A stretch of 64,000 bases of DNA from a bacterium (GTDB lineage: Bacteria; Bacteroidota; Bacteroidia; Flavobacteriales_D; Sanyastnellaceae), in contig JAPOHG010000002.1 in assembly GCA_029979565.1 (NCBI GenBank), positions 100,953-164,952 of the forward strand. Direction: 5' to 3'. Position 1 is the stretch's first letter. Every line of letters starts with the position of its first letter. Shown piece by piece: positions 30,535 through 40,841 of the stretch. Made by a program: the position numbers and the translations under genes. The notes beneath the pieces were generated by a model. The model was not told where the DNA came from and did not search any database. It saw only the letters and a program-made list of their open reading frames with translations.

Positions 30535-31240
30535 GTTCAATCTGATCAGGATTGAAACTGAACAGCTGGGCAGGTTTGTGCATGACACCCTGTTGCTTCT
30601 CATCAAGTGGCACCACGTGGCTCATCTTTTTGACGTTTTTCCGGAAATTCCGCTTGTCAAATTTTTTGTCCAAAACGGTTTCATAGAGCGCTTGCAGCTG
30701 ACTCAACGTGAACTTCTTCGGGAGCAATTCAAAACTGATGTGATGGCTTTCCAATTGCGTTTGGAGCGCCTCAATGGCTCCATTCAAAATGGCATTATGA
30801 TCAAAAGCGAGCGGTCCAACTTCATTGACGTCCACCCAGTTCACCCCTCCAGCGAAAGAAGCGGGTTGAGGATCGTGATCATGCAAGCTCACCAGCCCTA
30901 AGTAACCAACGGTGATGACCCGTTGATCAGGTTGGGTGCGCACGGAACGAAGCCATGCTCGGTCTTTATGTTCTTTCACCCTGTTGGGATCGCCATAGGC
31001 ATGGAACTGTTTCAAGTACACTCCGTTGACTTGTGTGAGTTCAAACAACACCCGTTCTGCAGCTTCATCCAGTCCTTCTTCGATGAGGATGAGGTCCCCC
31101 GGAAGTTGGGACATGGGTTGCCCGTTTTCGTGGACATAGGTGTCTTTTTTTTGATTGATTAAGAGCACCTTGAGCCCGTCATCATCGTATCCAAAAAGTA
31201 CACAATCAACAGAAAGGTGGAGGGACTCATTGGGTTGCAT
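30527..31240 (-). CDS. NUDIX-domain transcriptional regulator (NrtR/AraR-like: NUDIX plus C-terminal winged helix)
   Basis: LHLSVDCVLFGYDDDGLKVLLINQKKDTY...LPGDLILIEEGLDEAAERVLFELTQVNGVYLKQFHAYGDPNRV; C-terminal FTLSQLQALYETVLDKKFDKRNFRKNVKKM (wHTH of NUDIX regulators). Confidence 0.88.
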   Translation of the reverse strand: MQPNESLHLSVDCVLFGYDDDGLKVLLINQKKDTYVHENGQPMSQLPGDLILIEEGLDEAAERVLFELTQVNGVYLKQFHAYGDPNRVKEHKDRAWLRSVRTQPDQRVITVGYLGLVSLHDHDPQPASFAGGVNWVDVNEVGPLAFDHNAILNGAIEALQTQLESHHISFELLPKKFTLSQLQALYETVLDKKFDKRNFRKNVKKMSHVVPLDEKQQGVMHKPAQLFSFNPDQIEHD

Positions 31241-31275
31241 AGTGTCAAAAGTACAATAAAGCCTTTCACGAATAA

Positions 31276-31294
31276 AAGTGTAATTTCAACACTT
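31276..31294. promoter_or_regulatory. Candidate operator: inverted repeat AAGTGT-N7-ACACTT between NUDIX regulator and pfkA
   Basis: aagtgtaatttcaacactt, perfect 6-bp arms, in the 133-bp divergent intergenic region; shares 14 of 15 core bases with the susC upstream site. Confidence 0.58.
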
Positions 31295-31373
31295 AGTGTG
31301 GGATGGTGTTATTTCCGGTGTTAACTTCGCCGCCGTTCCTTCAAGCGTTGGGACATCGAATCACAAGGTAGAT

Positions 31374-32345
31374 ATGAAGAAAATCGCAGTTTTAACGTCT
31401 GGAGGTGATGCTCCCGGAATGAATGCGGCCATTCGCGCTGTAGTGCGAACGGCGGTATACCATGGATGTGAAGCAGTGGGTGTGTTTCAGGGATATCAAG
31501 GATTGATTGATGGGGACTTCAAGCGACTGCATGTTCGTTCCGTAGCGAAGATCTTGGGACGAGGCGGAACCATTTTAAAATCAGCGCGTTGTGAGGCTTT
31601 TCGAAAAGAAGAAGTTCGGCGAAAAGCGCATCAAGCGCTTCTAGAAAATGACGTGGATGCGTTGGTGGTGATTGGAGGAAACGGCACGTTCACAGGAGCC
31701 ATGTTGTTGGCCCGGGAGACTGGCTTTCCAATCATCGGCTTACCCGGAACCATTGATAATGACTTGTCCGGAACGGATTTTACCATAGGTTTCGATACCG
31801 CAACAAACACCGTGGTCGAGGCCGTTGACAAAATCCGTGACACTGCCGATAGCCACAACCGATTGTTTTTCGTTGAAGTCATGGGACGGGACAGCGGGTT
31901 CATAGCCTTGAACGCGGGCATTGCCACCGGTGCGGTAGCCGTCATGACACCTGAGACGGGGTTGTCCATCCAAGACTTGGTCGACATCCTGAACCTGGGT
32001 CAAGCTTCGAATAAGACATCAAGCATCGTCATTGTAGCGGAAGGTCACCCGGAAGGAGGGGCCTTTGAAATCGCTACGAAGGTTCACGCCATTGATAACA
32101 AGTACGAAACACGCGTCACGGTGCTGGGACACCTGCAACGCGGCGGAGACCCGAGTTGTGCGGATCGCGTGCTGGCTTCCCGCATGGGCGTCGCCGCAGT
32201 TGAAGGATTGCTCTCCGGTAAGAAGACTGTGATGGCCGGGGTCGTGAATGATCAGCTGGTGTATTATCCGTTTGAAGAAGCCATTCAGAATAAAACGGCC
32301 ACGCTCGAAGACGAGGTCCGTATAGCCAAAATACTTTCCATCTAA
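31374..32345 (+). CDS. pfkA: 6-phosphofructokinase
   Basis: MKKIAVLTSGGDAPGMNAAIRAVVRTAVYHG...IGGNGTFTGA...GLPGTIDNDLSGTDFTIGFDTA...EVMGRDSGFIAL; start trimmed to the ATG at 31374. Confidence 0.97.
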   Translation: MKKIAVLTSGGDAPGMNAAIRAVVRTAVYHGCEAVGVFQGYQGLIDGDFKRLHVRSVAKILGRGGTILKSARCEAFRKEEVRRKAHQALLENDVDALVVIGGNGTFTGAMLLARETGFPIIGLPGTIDNDLSGTDFTIGFDTATNTVVEAVDKIRDTADSHNRLFFVEVMGRDSGFIALNAGIATGAVAVMTPETGLSIQDLVDILNLGQASNKTSSIVIVAEGHPEGGAFEIATKVHAIDNKYETRVTVLGHLQRGGDPSCADRVLASRMGVAAVEGLLSGKKTVMAGVVNDQLVYYPFEEAIQNKTATLEDEVRIAKILSI

Positions 32346-32354
32346 CCGAATTGA

Positions 32355-33350
<996 letters not shown>

Positions 33351-33373
33351 TTTTTTGAATAAACGGTTCGGTT

Positions 33374-34234
33374 TTGAAAATCTTAATAGCAGATAGTGGT
33401 TCCACCAAATGCGACTGGATGGTGATTGATGAAGAGGGGAGTGCCCTGTCTGAATTTCACACCATGGGATTCAATCCCTATTTCCATGACGCCGGCGTGG
33501 TCGAGTCGAAAATGCGTGAATCCGAAGAAGCCATGGCCCTGGCTGAGCAGGTGTCCAAGGTATACTTTTATGGTGCCGGAAGCAGTTCGGAGGCGTTATG
33601 CGCCATCATACGGGAAGGGTTGGAGCGCGTTTTTTCCGCTGCAGATGTTCACGTCGGTCACGATTTGGATGGTGCAGCTTACAGCACATACGCCGGGGAT
33701 CCAGCCATAACGTGCATCATTGGTACCGGTTCGAACTCCTGCTATTTTGACGGAACTGTTACCTCGGAAAAGGTGCCAGCATTGGCTTACATACTCGGTG
33801 ACGAAGCCAGTGGGTCTTGGTTCGGTAAGCGTCTCCTAGCACTTCATTTGTACCACAAACTTGACCCCACAGTAGATGAAGACTTTGTGAGCACTTTTGG
33901 TTTTAGCAAAGACGACATTGTTAATCGGGTGTACCAAGAGCCGAATGCCAATGTTTTTCTGGCATCTTTTATGACCTTCATCGGACGTCACCAAGAGGTA
34001 CCTCAAATCATCTCCTTGCTCGAAGAAGGTTTCCAGGCCTTCATTGACGTGCACGTTAAGTGTTACGACAATTACCAAGACGTTCCCGTTCACTTCGTAG
34101 GTTCCGTTGCTTATCACTTCCAGCCAGTGCTTCGCCACGTCTGCGAGCGTGAGGGCATCGAGGTGGGTCACATCATCAAACGTCCGATCGACGGATTGGC
34201 GGAATACCACGTGAAATACATCTTAAACGCCTGA
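33374..34234 (+). CDS. BadF/BadG/BcrA/BcrD-type ATPase / GlcNAc-kinase-like sugar kinase
   Basis: MKILIADSGSTKCDWMVIDEEGS phosphate-1 motif; ITCIIGTGSNSCYFDG; ILGDEASGSWFGKRLL; TTG start codon. Confidence 0.85.
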   Translation: MKILIADSGSTKCDWMVIDEEGSALSEFHTMGFNPYFHDAGVVESKMRESEEAMALAEQVSKVYFYGAGSSSEALCAIIREGLERVFSAADVHVGHDLDGAAYSTYAGDPAITCIIGTGSNSCYFDGTVTSEKVPALAYILGDEASGSWFGKRLLALHLYHKLDPTVDEDFVSTFGFSKDDIVNRVYQEPNANVFLASFMTFIGRHQEVPQIISLLEEGFQAFIDVHVKCYDNYQDVPVHFVGSVAYHFQPVLRHVCEREGIEVGHIIKRPIDGLAEYHVKYILNA

Positions 34235-34237
34235 GCG

Positions 34238-34891
34238 ATGAAGGCGATACGCGCATGCATATTCGACTTGGATGGTGTGATTGTGGATACCGCTTCGCAC
34301 CACTTTGTTGCATGGCGGCGACTCGCTGACGAGCTCGGTATCCCTTTCTCAGCTGAGGACAATGAGGCTCTCAAAGGGGTGTCGAGGGTAGACAGCTTGG
34401 AGTATATCTTGAATAAGGGTGGATTGATTTTGGATGCCGGGACCAAGGTGCGTCTCATGGATCGTAAGAACACGCATTATTTGGAATTGGCGGGAGCAAC
34501 CACTCCAGCGGACGCATTGCCCGGTGTCGTGAAGTTGATTGATGAACTCAAAGAGGAAGGAATAAAAGTAGCCCTCGGCTCTTCCTCCAAAAACGCGGAA
34601 ATGATTCTTACGCGGTTGAGTTTAATTGACCGCTTCGACGTGCTGGTTGATGGCAACCACATCACCCTTTCGAAGCCTGATCCTGAGGTGTTTGTCATGG
34701 GTGCGAAAGCCTTGGAACTAGCTCCCGAGCATTGCCTCGTTTTCGAAGATGCTCAATCCGGTATCGATGCGGCAAATGCAGGTGGATTTTCAGTAATTGG
34801 CATTGGCCGCGCCGATGCACTCAAGGGATCGGCTGCCGTCATTCCTGGATTCGATGGAATGACTTGGGAGGGGATTAAGGCGTTATTGTAA
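34238..34891 (+). CDS. pgmB: beta-phosphoglucomutase
   Basis: ACIFDLDGVIVDTASHHFVAWRRLADELGIPFSAEDNEALKGVSRVDSLEYIL; LGSSSKNAEMIL; KPDPEVFV; FEDAQSGIDAANAGGF. Confidence 0.95.
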   Translation: MKAIRACIFDLDGVIVDTASHHFVAWRRLADELGIPFSAEDNEALKGVSRVDSLEYILNKGGLILDAGTKVRLMDRKNTHYLELAGATTPADALPGVVKLIDELKEEGIKVALGSSSKNAEMILTRLSLIDRFDVLVDGNHITLSKPDPEVFVMGAKALELAPEHCLVFEDAQSGIDAANAGGFSVIGIGRADALKGSAAVIPGFDGMTWEGIKALL

Positions 34892-34907
34892 CACGGAAAC
34901 ACTCGCC

Positions 34908-37205
34908 ATGACAGGTACCATAGACCACTGGGAATTGGGGCTCAAGGCTTGGGATTCGGCTATGGTACAAGGGTTTGAGTCCATCCTGTCCATTGGGAAC
35001 GGAAGGATTGGACAGCGCGCCAATTTTGAAGAATCATATACAGGGCAATCCTTGCAAGGATCCTACTTGGCTGGCGTGTACTACCCGGATAAAACGAAAG
35101 TGGGGTGGTGGAAGAACGGGTACCCGGAGTATTTCGCTAAGGTCCTGAATTCTACAAATTGGATTGGTATAGAAGTCAAAATCGATGGTGAATCATTGGA
35201 TTTGGCTATGGCAAGGTCGGTAGACGAGTTCAACTGGGAGTTGGACATGAGGGAAGGGGTGTTGAAACGCTCATTCACTTGCATGATGCAAAATGGAGCC
35301 ACGGTTCGCGTCATTGCTGAGCGGTTTTGCTCGATGCATAATCCTGTATTGGGCTGCCTGCGTTACACTGTCCATACTGAAGGACATCGGGTTGAGCTGC
35401 TTCCATACCTCGATGCAGGGGTGACCAACGCAGACTCCAATTGGAATGATGCGTTTTGGTCCATCCATGATGTGAAACACCAAGCGCCAGGACGAGCTTA
35501 TGTCCGAACAGAAACGAATAAAACCCATTTCGGAGCGGCTTTTGCCATGACTGCCCTTGCGCACGTAACGGACGGTACAGCGATACGCAGGCTTGAACAA
35601 TCTGCCGCACAAGCCGATGAAGTTCGGGTAGGCATCGGTTTTGAGGCCATGCTCACCAATGGACAAGCCATTACCCTGGAAAAATACGTGGGCATTTGTA
35701 CCACACTTCAGCACGCTGAGGGGGATCTGGTTGCTGCGGCGTCAGAACACAGCGAATCGGCTGCCTCCATTGGCTGGGCATCGCTGGTGAATCGTCACGG
35801 CGAGGCTTGGGAGCGCATTTGGAAGCAAGCGGACATCGAAATTGAGGGAGATGTGGCCTCCCAACAAGCGATTCGGTTCAACATATTCCATCTCAACCAG
35901 ACGTACCGCGGCGATGATGCCCGTTTGAACATTGGTCCGAAAGGATTCACTGGTGAGAAATACGGAGGCGCGAGCTACTGGGACACCGAAGCGTATTGCA
36001 TCCCTTTCTTCCTCGCGGGTCATCCCGAAAAGGTGGCGCGGCAATTGCTGGTTTACCGCTACAACCATTTGCAAAAAGCCATCGAAAACGCACAAAAATT
36101 AGGGTTTTCAGACGGTGCTGCGCTCTATCCCATGGTGACGATGAATGGGGAAGAATGCCACAACGAATGGGAGATCACCTTCGAGGAAATTCACCGAAAT
36201 GGCGCCATGTCGTATGCCATTTGGAATTACGTCAATTACACGGGCGATCAAAACTACCTCAGAAACTGCGGGTTCCCTGTCTTGCTCGGTGTCGCTCGCT
36301 TTTGGCAGCAACGGGTGCAATGGTCGGAAGCCAAGAAGGCCTATGTTATTCTCGGCGTGACCGGTCCCAATGAATACGAGAACAACGTCAATAACAATTG
36401 GTACACCAATTACCTCGCAGCGTGGTGCATGCGGTATGCATTGCAAGTTGCGAATTGGCTCAAATCCGAGCACGTGGATGATTGGGCCCAGCTAGCAGCG
36501 AAATACGACATCGACGAGGATGCTACGTTTGCAGCGTGGACTGAAATTTCAGAGAAAATCTACTTGCCTCAGTTGGAAGGCACCGGGGTGTTCCTGCAAC
36601 AGGATGGCTTCATGGATAAGGAGCAACTTTCGGTGGAGGATTTGGCGGATGAACAGCGGCCTATTAACCAGAAGTGGAGTTGGGATCGAATATTGCGCTC
36701 GATCTTCATTAAACAGGCCGACGTACTGCAAGGGTTGTACTTTTTCTGGGACCACTTCGACCTGAGCACGCACCAAGCCAATTACGATTTCTATGAGCCC
36801 AAAACGGTCCATGAATCGAGCCTCTCGCCTTGTGTTCATTCCATCATCGCTTCCCGATTGGACCGCATGGACGATGCGTATAAGCACTACCTCAGGACGT
36901 CGCGCCTCGATCTAGATGACTACAACAAGGAGGTCCATGAAGGGCTCCATATTACTTCAATGGCTGGAACGTGGTTGTCTGTAGTTGAGGGCTTTGGAGG
37001 GTTCAAGGTCAGGGATGGAGTGCCCTGTTTCAACGGAAAGCTTCCCAAAGCTTGGACAAGCCTCCGGTTCAAAATCAACTTCCGAAATCGTTTGATGGAC
37101 GTGCTTGTAACCAAGGAAGGGACCGAAGTTTCTTTGCTCCAAGGGGATTCCATCGAGGTTGAAGTCAATGGCTCGGCGATTCAGTTGAATCCACCAAGCC
37201 ACTGA
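34908..37205 (+). CDS. GH65 glycoside phosphorylase, probable maltose phosphorylase
   Basis: IGNGRIGQRANFEESYTGQSLQGSYLAGVYYPDKTKVGWWKNGYPEYFAKV; catalytic region MNGEECHNEWEITFEEIHRNGAMSYAIWNY; next to pgmB. Confidence 0.93.
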   Translation: MTGTIDHWELGLKAWDSAMVQGFESILSIGNGRIGQRANFEESYTGQSLQGSYLAGVYYPDKTKVGWWKNGYPEYFAKVLNSTNWIGIEVKIDGESLDLAMARSVDEFNWELDMREGVLKRSFTCMMQNGATVRVIAERFCSMHNPVLGCLRYTVHTEGHRVELLPYLDAGVTNADSNWNDAFWSIHDVKHQAPGRAYVRTETNKTHFGAAFAMTALAHVTDGTAIRRLEQSAAQADEVRVGIGFEAMLTNGQAITLEKYVGICTTLQHAEGDLVAAASEHSESAASIGWASLVNRHGEAWERIWKQADIEIEGDVASQQAIRFNIFHLNQTYRGDDARLNIGPKGFTGEKYGGASYWDTEAYCIPFFLAGHPEKVARQLLVYRYNHLQKAIENAQKLGFSDGAALYPMVTMNGEECHNEWEITFEEIHRNGAMSYAIWNYVNYTGDQNYLRNCGFPVLLGVARFWQQRVQWSEAKKAYVILGVTGPNEYENNVNNNWYTNYLAAWCMRYALQVANWLKSEHVDDWAQLAAKYDIDEDATFAAWTEISEKIYLPQLEGTGVFLQQDGFMDKEQLSVEDLADEQRPINQKWSWDRILRSIFIKQADVLQGLYFFWDHFDLSTHQANYDFYEPKTVHESSLSPCVHSIIASRLDRMDDAYKHYLRTSRLDLDDYNKEVHEGLHITSMAGTWLSVVEGFGGFKVRDGVPCFNGKLPKAWTSLRFKINFRNRLMDVLVTKEGTEVSLLQGDSIEVEVNGSAIQLNPPSH

Positions 37206-37221
37206 CCTACTCCCCGGTACT

Positions 37222-37923
37222 TCATTCTGGATCGGAAAGTCCCCAAGCACTATTGGCCATTCCCGGTGTGCCCCCAAAAACCAAAGAATAGGTCCAGGAA
37301 TCTGCTGATTCATTGGGAAGTCCCACATCAAACCACTCGAGGCTCGGTCCTTGCCCGTCCGGTTCGGTAGACCAGCCGTCATTGTCCTCATACGCCACAG
37401 CCATTTGAATCACGTCATCTGGTGATCGAAGTTCAATGGTCTCGCCAGAATTGTTGAGGCCTTCGCCGCTGTTCCATTGGGCACAGCGCGCACTGACAGG
37501 AAGCACGGTCAGTAGGGAGTCTAAATTTCGTGCCACCGTAAAGAAGCCGAGCGAGGGAATGGTATCGTCGATTTGGAAGACCATAGCAACAGCGTTGGAC
37601 AATCGCCAGCCTTCAAGTGCGATGGGCTCCGAGTTGGGATTGTACAATTCCAAGAATTCCCAATCGCTGTCGTTTCCTTGCGCAGAATTGGGGTTGTAAT
37701 GAATCTCCGATATCTGCAGAAGCGGATAGCTATCAGGTGCTTCAAGGCAACTATCTCCGTAATGCACGAGCAGACTGAGCAGGTCATGCAGGTCTACGGT
37801 TTGATCGTGGTTCAAATCACCGGTACATTGGGCATGCATCGGTTCTGTAATGGCCATCAATAGAAGGGTGGCCAGCCCTGGTGCTTTTCTCCTCATGCGT
37901 TCTGTTTTTACGCTACAAATCAA
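37222..37923 (-). CDS. Lamin-tail-domain secreted protein with N-terminal dockerin-like Ca-binding motif
   Basis: CTGDLNHDQTVDLHDLLSLLVHYGDSC (dockerin/EF-hand-like); LQISEIHYNPNSAQGNDSDWEFLELYNPNSEPIALEGWRLSNAV (lamin tail). Confidence 0.72.
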   Translation of the reverse strand: MICSVKTERMRRKAPGLATLLLMAITEPMHAQCTGDLNHDQTVDLHDLLSLLVHYGDSCLEAPDSYPLLQISEIHYNPNSAQGNDSDWEFLELYNPNSEPIALEGWRLSNAVAMVFQIDDTIPSLGFFTVARNLDSLLTVLPVSARCAQWNSGEGLNNSGETIELRSPDDVIQMAVAYEDNDGWSTEPDGQGPSLEWFDVGLPNESADSWTYSLVFGGTPGMANSAWGLSDPE

Positions 37924-37987
37924 GAAAAGCGAAACCTACTTGATCACCAAGACCTCATCTGTGGTGCTTTGTTTTTTGCCAATGGTG

Positions 37988-38764
37988 CTAGATGACAAGC
38001 TCAACTGAAACCGGACAGTGATCCGAACCGTAGGTCGTACTATGAATGGCGGGGTTGTGAATGTGCGAACTCAATCGATCACTGACCAGGACATAATCCA
38101 ACCGCCAGCCCACGTTTTTTTCGCGAGCACCTCCTCGGTAACTCCACCAAGAGTATCCGACTTCATTGGGATGGGCATCCCTCCATGAATCGCGCAACTG
38201 TGCTCCTTGCAGCAAGGCACTCATGCCGTCAATTTCTTCCTGGGTATAACCAGGGGTTTTGTTGTAGTTCGCATCGGGACGAGCCAGGTCAATTGCTTGA
38301 TGGGCCACATTCAAGTCACCGGTTACGACAACGGGTTTGCGTGCGTCAAGCTTCTGGATGTAGGCGAGAAATGCGTTGTCCCATTCCTTTCGAAAGGGAA
38401 GCCGCTTCAGGCCAGAAGACGAATTGGGTGTGTACACGGTCACGAAAAAGAACGAGTCAAATTCAGCACACAGCACACGTCCTTCCTGGTCCAGCGCTTC
38501 AACCCCGATGCCAGCGGTTACCGAAAGGGGGGAGACTTTGGTCAGAATGGCGGTGCCTGAATATCCTTTTTTGACGGCTGAGCTGGAATAAACTTCATAT
38601 CCAGCTGTTCCCTCGAGACCAAAAAGTGCTTCTCGGACTTGGTCGTCTTGCGCTTTGGTTTCCTGAAGCCCAAGTACGTCGGGATTCAACGATTCAAGAA
38701 TGGACCCAAAATCTTTTTTGACCACGGCGCGTATGCCGTTTACATTCCATGAATACAATCTCAT
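37988..38764 (-). CDS. xth: Exodeoxyribonuclease III
   Basis: MRLYSWNVNGIRAVVKKDFG...LQETKAQDDQV...GDLNVAHQAIDLARPDANYNKTPGYTQEEIDGM...WRLDYVLVSDRL...YGSDHCPVSVEL. Confidence 0.95.
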   Translation of the reverse strand: MRLYSWNVNGIRAVVKKDFGSILESLNPDVLGLQETKAQDDQVREALFGLEGTAGYEVYSSSAVKKGYSGTAILTKVSPLSVTAGIGVEALDQEGRVLCAEFDSFFFVTVYTPNSSSGLKRLPFRKEWDNAFLAYIQKLDARKPVVVTGDLNVAHQAIDLARPDANYNKTPGYTQEEIDGMSALLQGAQLRDSWRDAHPNEVGYSWWSYRGGAREKNVGWRLDYVLVSDRLSSHIHNPAIHSTTYGSDHCPVSVELVI

Positions 38765-39834
38765 ACCGGCGGGATTTTATCGGATCGGGATGACCAGAGT
38801 TGAATGTGGCGTAATATCTCAGTGAGGCTTCCTTGAGCGACAGGCACGCCGTATTCCATCAAGTGCCCGAGGTAGGTTTGATGGTCACCAAATTCCCTTG
38901 CTTGTTCCATGTTGATGAAATGTTGTTCATCCGGACAAGGATTCACATGGGCGAGCACATAGGCATCTCGTTCGGCGCAATACCCGACTGCGCACATACC
39001 ATCCAAATCGTGTCCCAGTTCAAAAATCCACGGTAGGTGCAAGAATCTGTCTTTCCACAGGGGCATGTAACCCATGCTGAAATAGGGATAGTACCATGTT
39101 CTTGCGGGAATGCTTTCTTCTCTCAGAGCACTTTCCAGCTGATGCATAGCTGTGCGTAAGCGGTGTGCGACACTTTGCTCCTTTTTGAAATTGGCGTATT
39201 TGCCCCAGCGCTTGTTCGGCGTGTAGCATTCCATTTCACCGAGTTTCAACTTGTAATCAAATGCAGACGGAAGGTCTAGCACGTACCCCGGGTAATACCA
39301 CTTTCGGTTGGTATGTTGGCCATATTCCACTTCTTTGAGCATGGTATACATGCCCAAACTGTATTCACTGTACGCATCGTCGTAAAGTGCCAGAAGGGAC
39401 GCCATGGAACGATCGCCCAAATCGAAAAACGAAACAGCAATGAGGCGATCCCCGTCGTAGACACATACCTCCTGCGTGTCAAAGACAGTGGAGTGAAATC
39501 CGGCATGCAGGTACTCATCCAACGTGTCGTGGATGAACCCTTTAAAACGCGTTTTGTGAGCGGCGTAGAGCCGTTGACGGCTTTGGCTGATCTTGGCAGG
39601 CCCAATGGCAACGGTAAAACGCGATTCTACTTTGCGTTTGATCTTGCGCTGGGACTTGCTGGGTGCGTGTTTGTTCAGGTCCATCCGGATGTTCACTACG
39701 GAGTAGACCCGTGCATCGATGCACAACAGGTCCATTTTGTAGAGCATGACGGACCCTCGAAACCACCCCGAGGCCAAGTATTGGTCGTACCGCGTATGGG
39801 TTAGCTTTCGAGGGAAGTGGGTTTGAACAAGCAC
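38761..39834 (-). CDS. ATE1/Bpt-like aminoacyl-tRNA--protein transferase
   Basis: YDQYLASGWFRGSVMLYK; APSKSQRKIKRKVESRFTVAIGPAKISQSRQRLYAAH; YSLGMYTMLKEVEYGQHTNRKWYYPGYVLDLPSAFDYKLKLG matches the ATE C-terminal fold. Confidence 0.78.
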   Translation of the reverse strand: MLVQTHFPRKLTHTRYDQYLASGWFRGSVMLYKMDLLCIDARVYSVVNIRMDLNKHAPSKSQRKIKRKVESRFTVAIGPAKISQSRQRLYAAHKTRFKGFIHDTLDEYLHAGFHSTVFDTQEVCVYDGDRLIAVSFFDLGDRSMASLLALYDDAYSEYSLGMYTMLKEVEYGQHTNRKWYYPGYVLDLPSAFDYKLKLGEMECYTPNKRWGKYANFKKEQSVAHRLRTAMHQLESALREESIPARTWYYPYFSMGYMPLWKDRFLHLPWIFELGHDLDGMCAVGYCAERDAYVLAHVNPCPDEQHFINMEQAREFGDHQTYLGHLMEYGVPVAQGSLTEILRHIQLWSSRSDKIPPV

Positions 39835-39845
39835 GCTTCGGCGAA

Positions 39846-40841
39846 TTAGTCAGCGGTGGCGTTCATCAATTCTTTCAAACCGCCTACGCTGCTCATCAAT
39901 CCGCTTGCTTCGTACGGCATGAAGACGGTTTTGCTTCCGGCCCCTCCTTCTTTCAGCACTTCTTCAATGGTCTCGATGTACTTCACCGCAATTAAGTATT
40001 GGGTCGGGTCGGCTTTGGTGTCTGCTACGGCAGCAGCAATTTTCTGAATGGCCTCGGCTTCGGCTTGTGCAACGGCCAATCGGGCGGTAGCTTCACCTTC
40101 CGCCTTCAATATGCGGGCCTGCTTTTGACCTTCAGCTTCGTTGATGTCTGCGCCCTTTTGCCCCTCAGCTTGTAAGATGGCGGCGCGCTTGGTTCCTTCA
40201 GCCTCAATGATTTGAGCACGGCGCGTGCGCTCAGCGCGCATTTGCTTCTCCATGGCTTCTTTGATGTCTACAGGCGGGTTGATGTCCTGCAATTCGACAC
40301 GGTTCACTTTAACACCCCACTTGTTGGTGGCTTCATCCAAGATGGATCGCAACTTCATGTTGATGGTGTCACGGGAAGTCAAGCATTCATCCAATTCCAA
40401 TTCTCCAATGACATTCCGCAAGGTGGTCTGCGTCAATTTCTCAATCGCGTTGGGCAGGTTGTTGATCTCGTACACCGCTTTCACGGGATCCGTAATCTGA
40501 AAGTAAATCAACGCGTTGATTTCGGTTACGACGTTGTCTTTGGTGATGACACCCTGCTTAGGGAAATCAAATACGGTCTCCCTCAGGTCCACGCGGTCCT
40601 TCAATTTGTACTGCACCACCTTCTGGCCATTGGGACGCTCAGCGATGACACGCCACGCGATGTCACGCGGACGGTCGATGATGGGAATGATGACATTGAT
40701 TCCGGCCGTGAGGGTGGTTCGGTATTTTCCTAAGCGCTCAATTACCATGGCTTCGCTTTGGCGAACGATGCGAACGCCTTTGACAATGATGACCGTGGCG
40801 AAGAGGAAAAATAACGTGGCGAGGACTGTTGTAGCCGTCAT
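39846..40841 (-). CDS. SPFH/Band 7 (stomatin/QmcA-like) membrane protein
   Basis: VIIVKGVRIVRQSEAMVIERLGKYRTTLTAGINVIIPIID...EINALIYFQITDPVKAVYEINNLPNAIEKLTQTTLRNVIGELELDE; start trimmed (MTATTVLATLFFL). Confidence 0.93.
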   Translation of the reverse strand: MTATTVLATLFFLFATVIIVKGVRIVRQSEAMVIERLGKYRTTLTAGINVIIPIIDRPRDIAWRVIAERPNGQKVVQYKLKDRVDLRETVFDFPKQGVITKDNVVTEINALIYFQITDPVKAVYEINNLPNAIEKLTQTTLRNVIGELELDECLTSRDTINMKLRSILDEATNKWGVKVNRVELQDINPPVDIKEAMEKQMRAERTRRAQIIEAEGTKRAAILQAEGQKGADINEAEGQKQARILKAEGEATARLAVAQAEAEAIQKIAAAVADTKADPTQYLIAVKYIETIEEVLKEGGAGSKTVFMPYEASGLMSSVGGLKELMNATAD

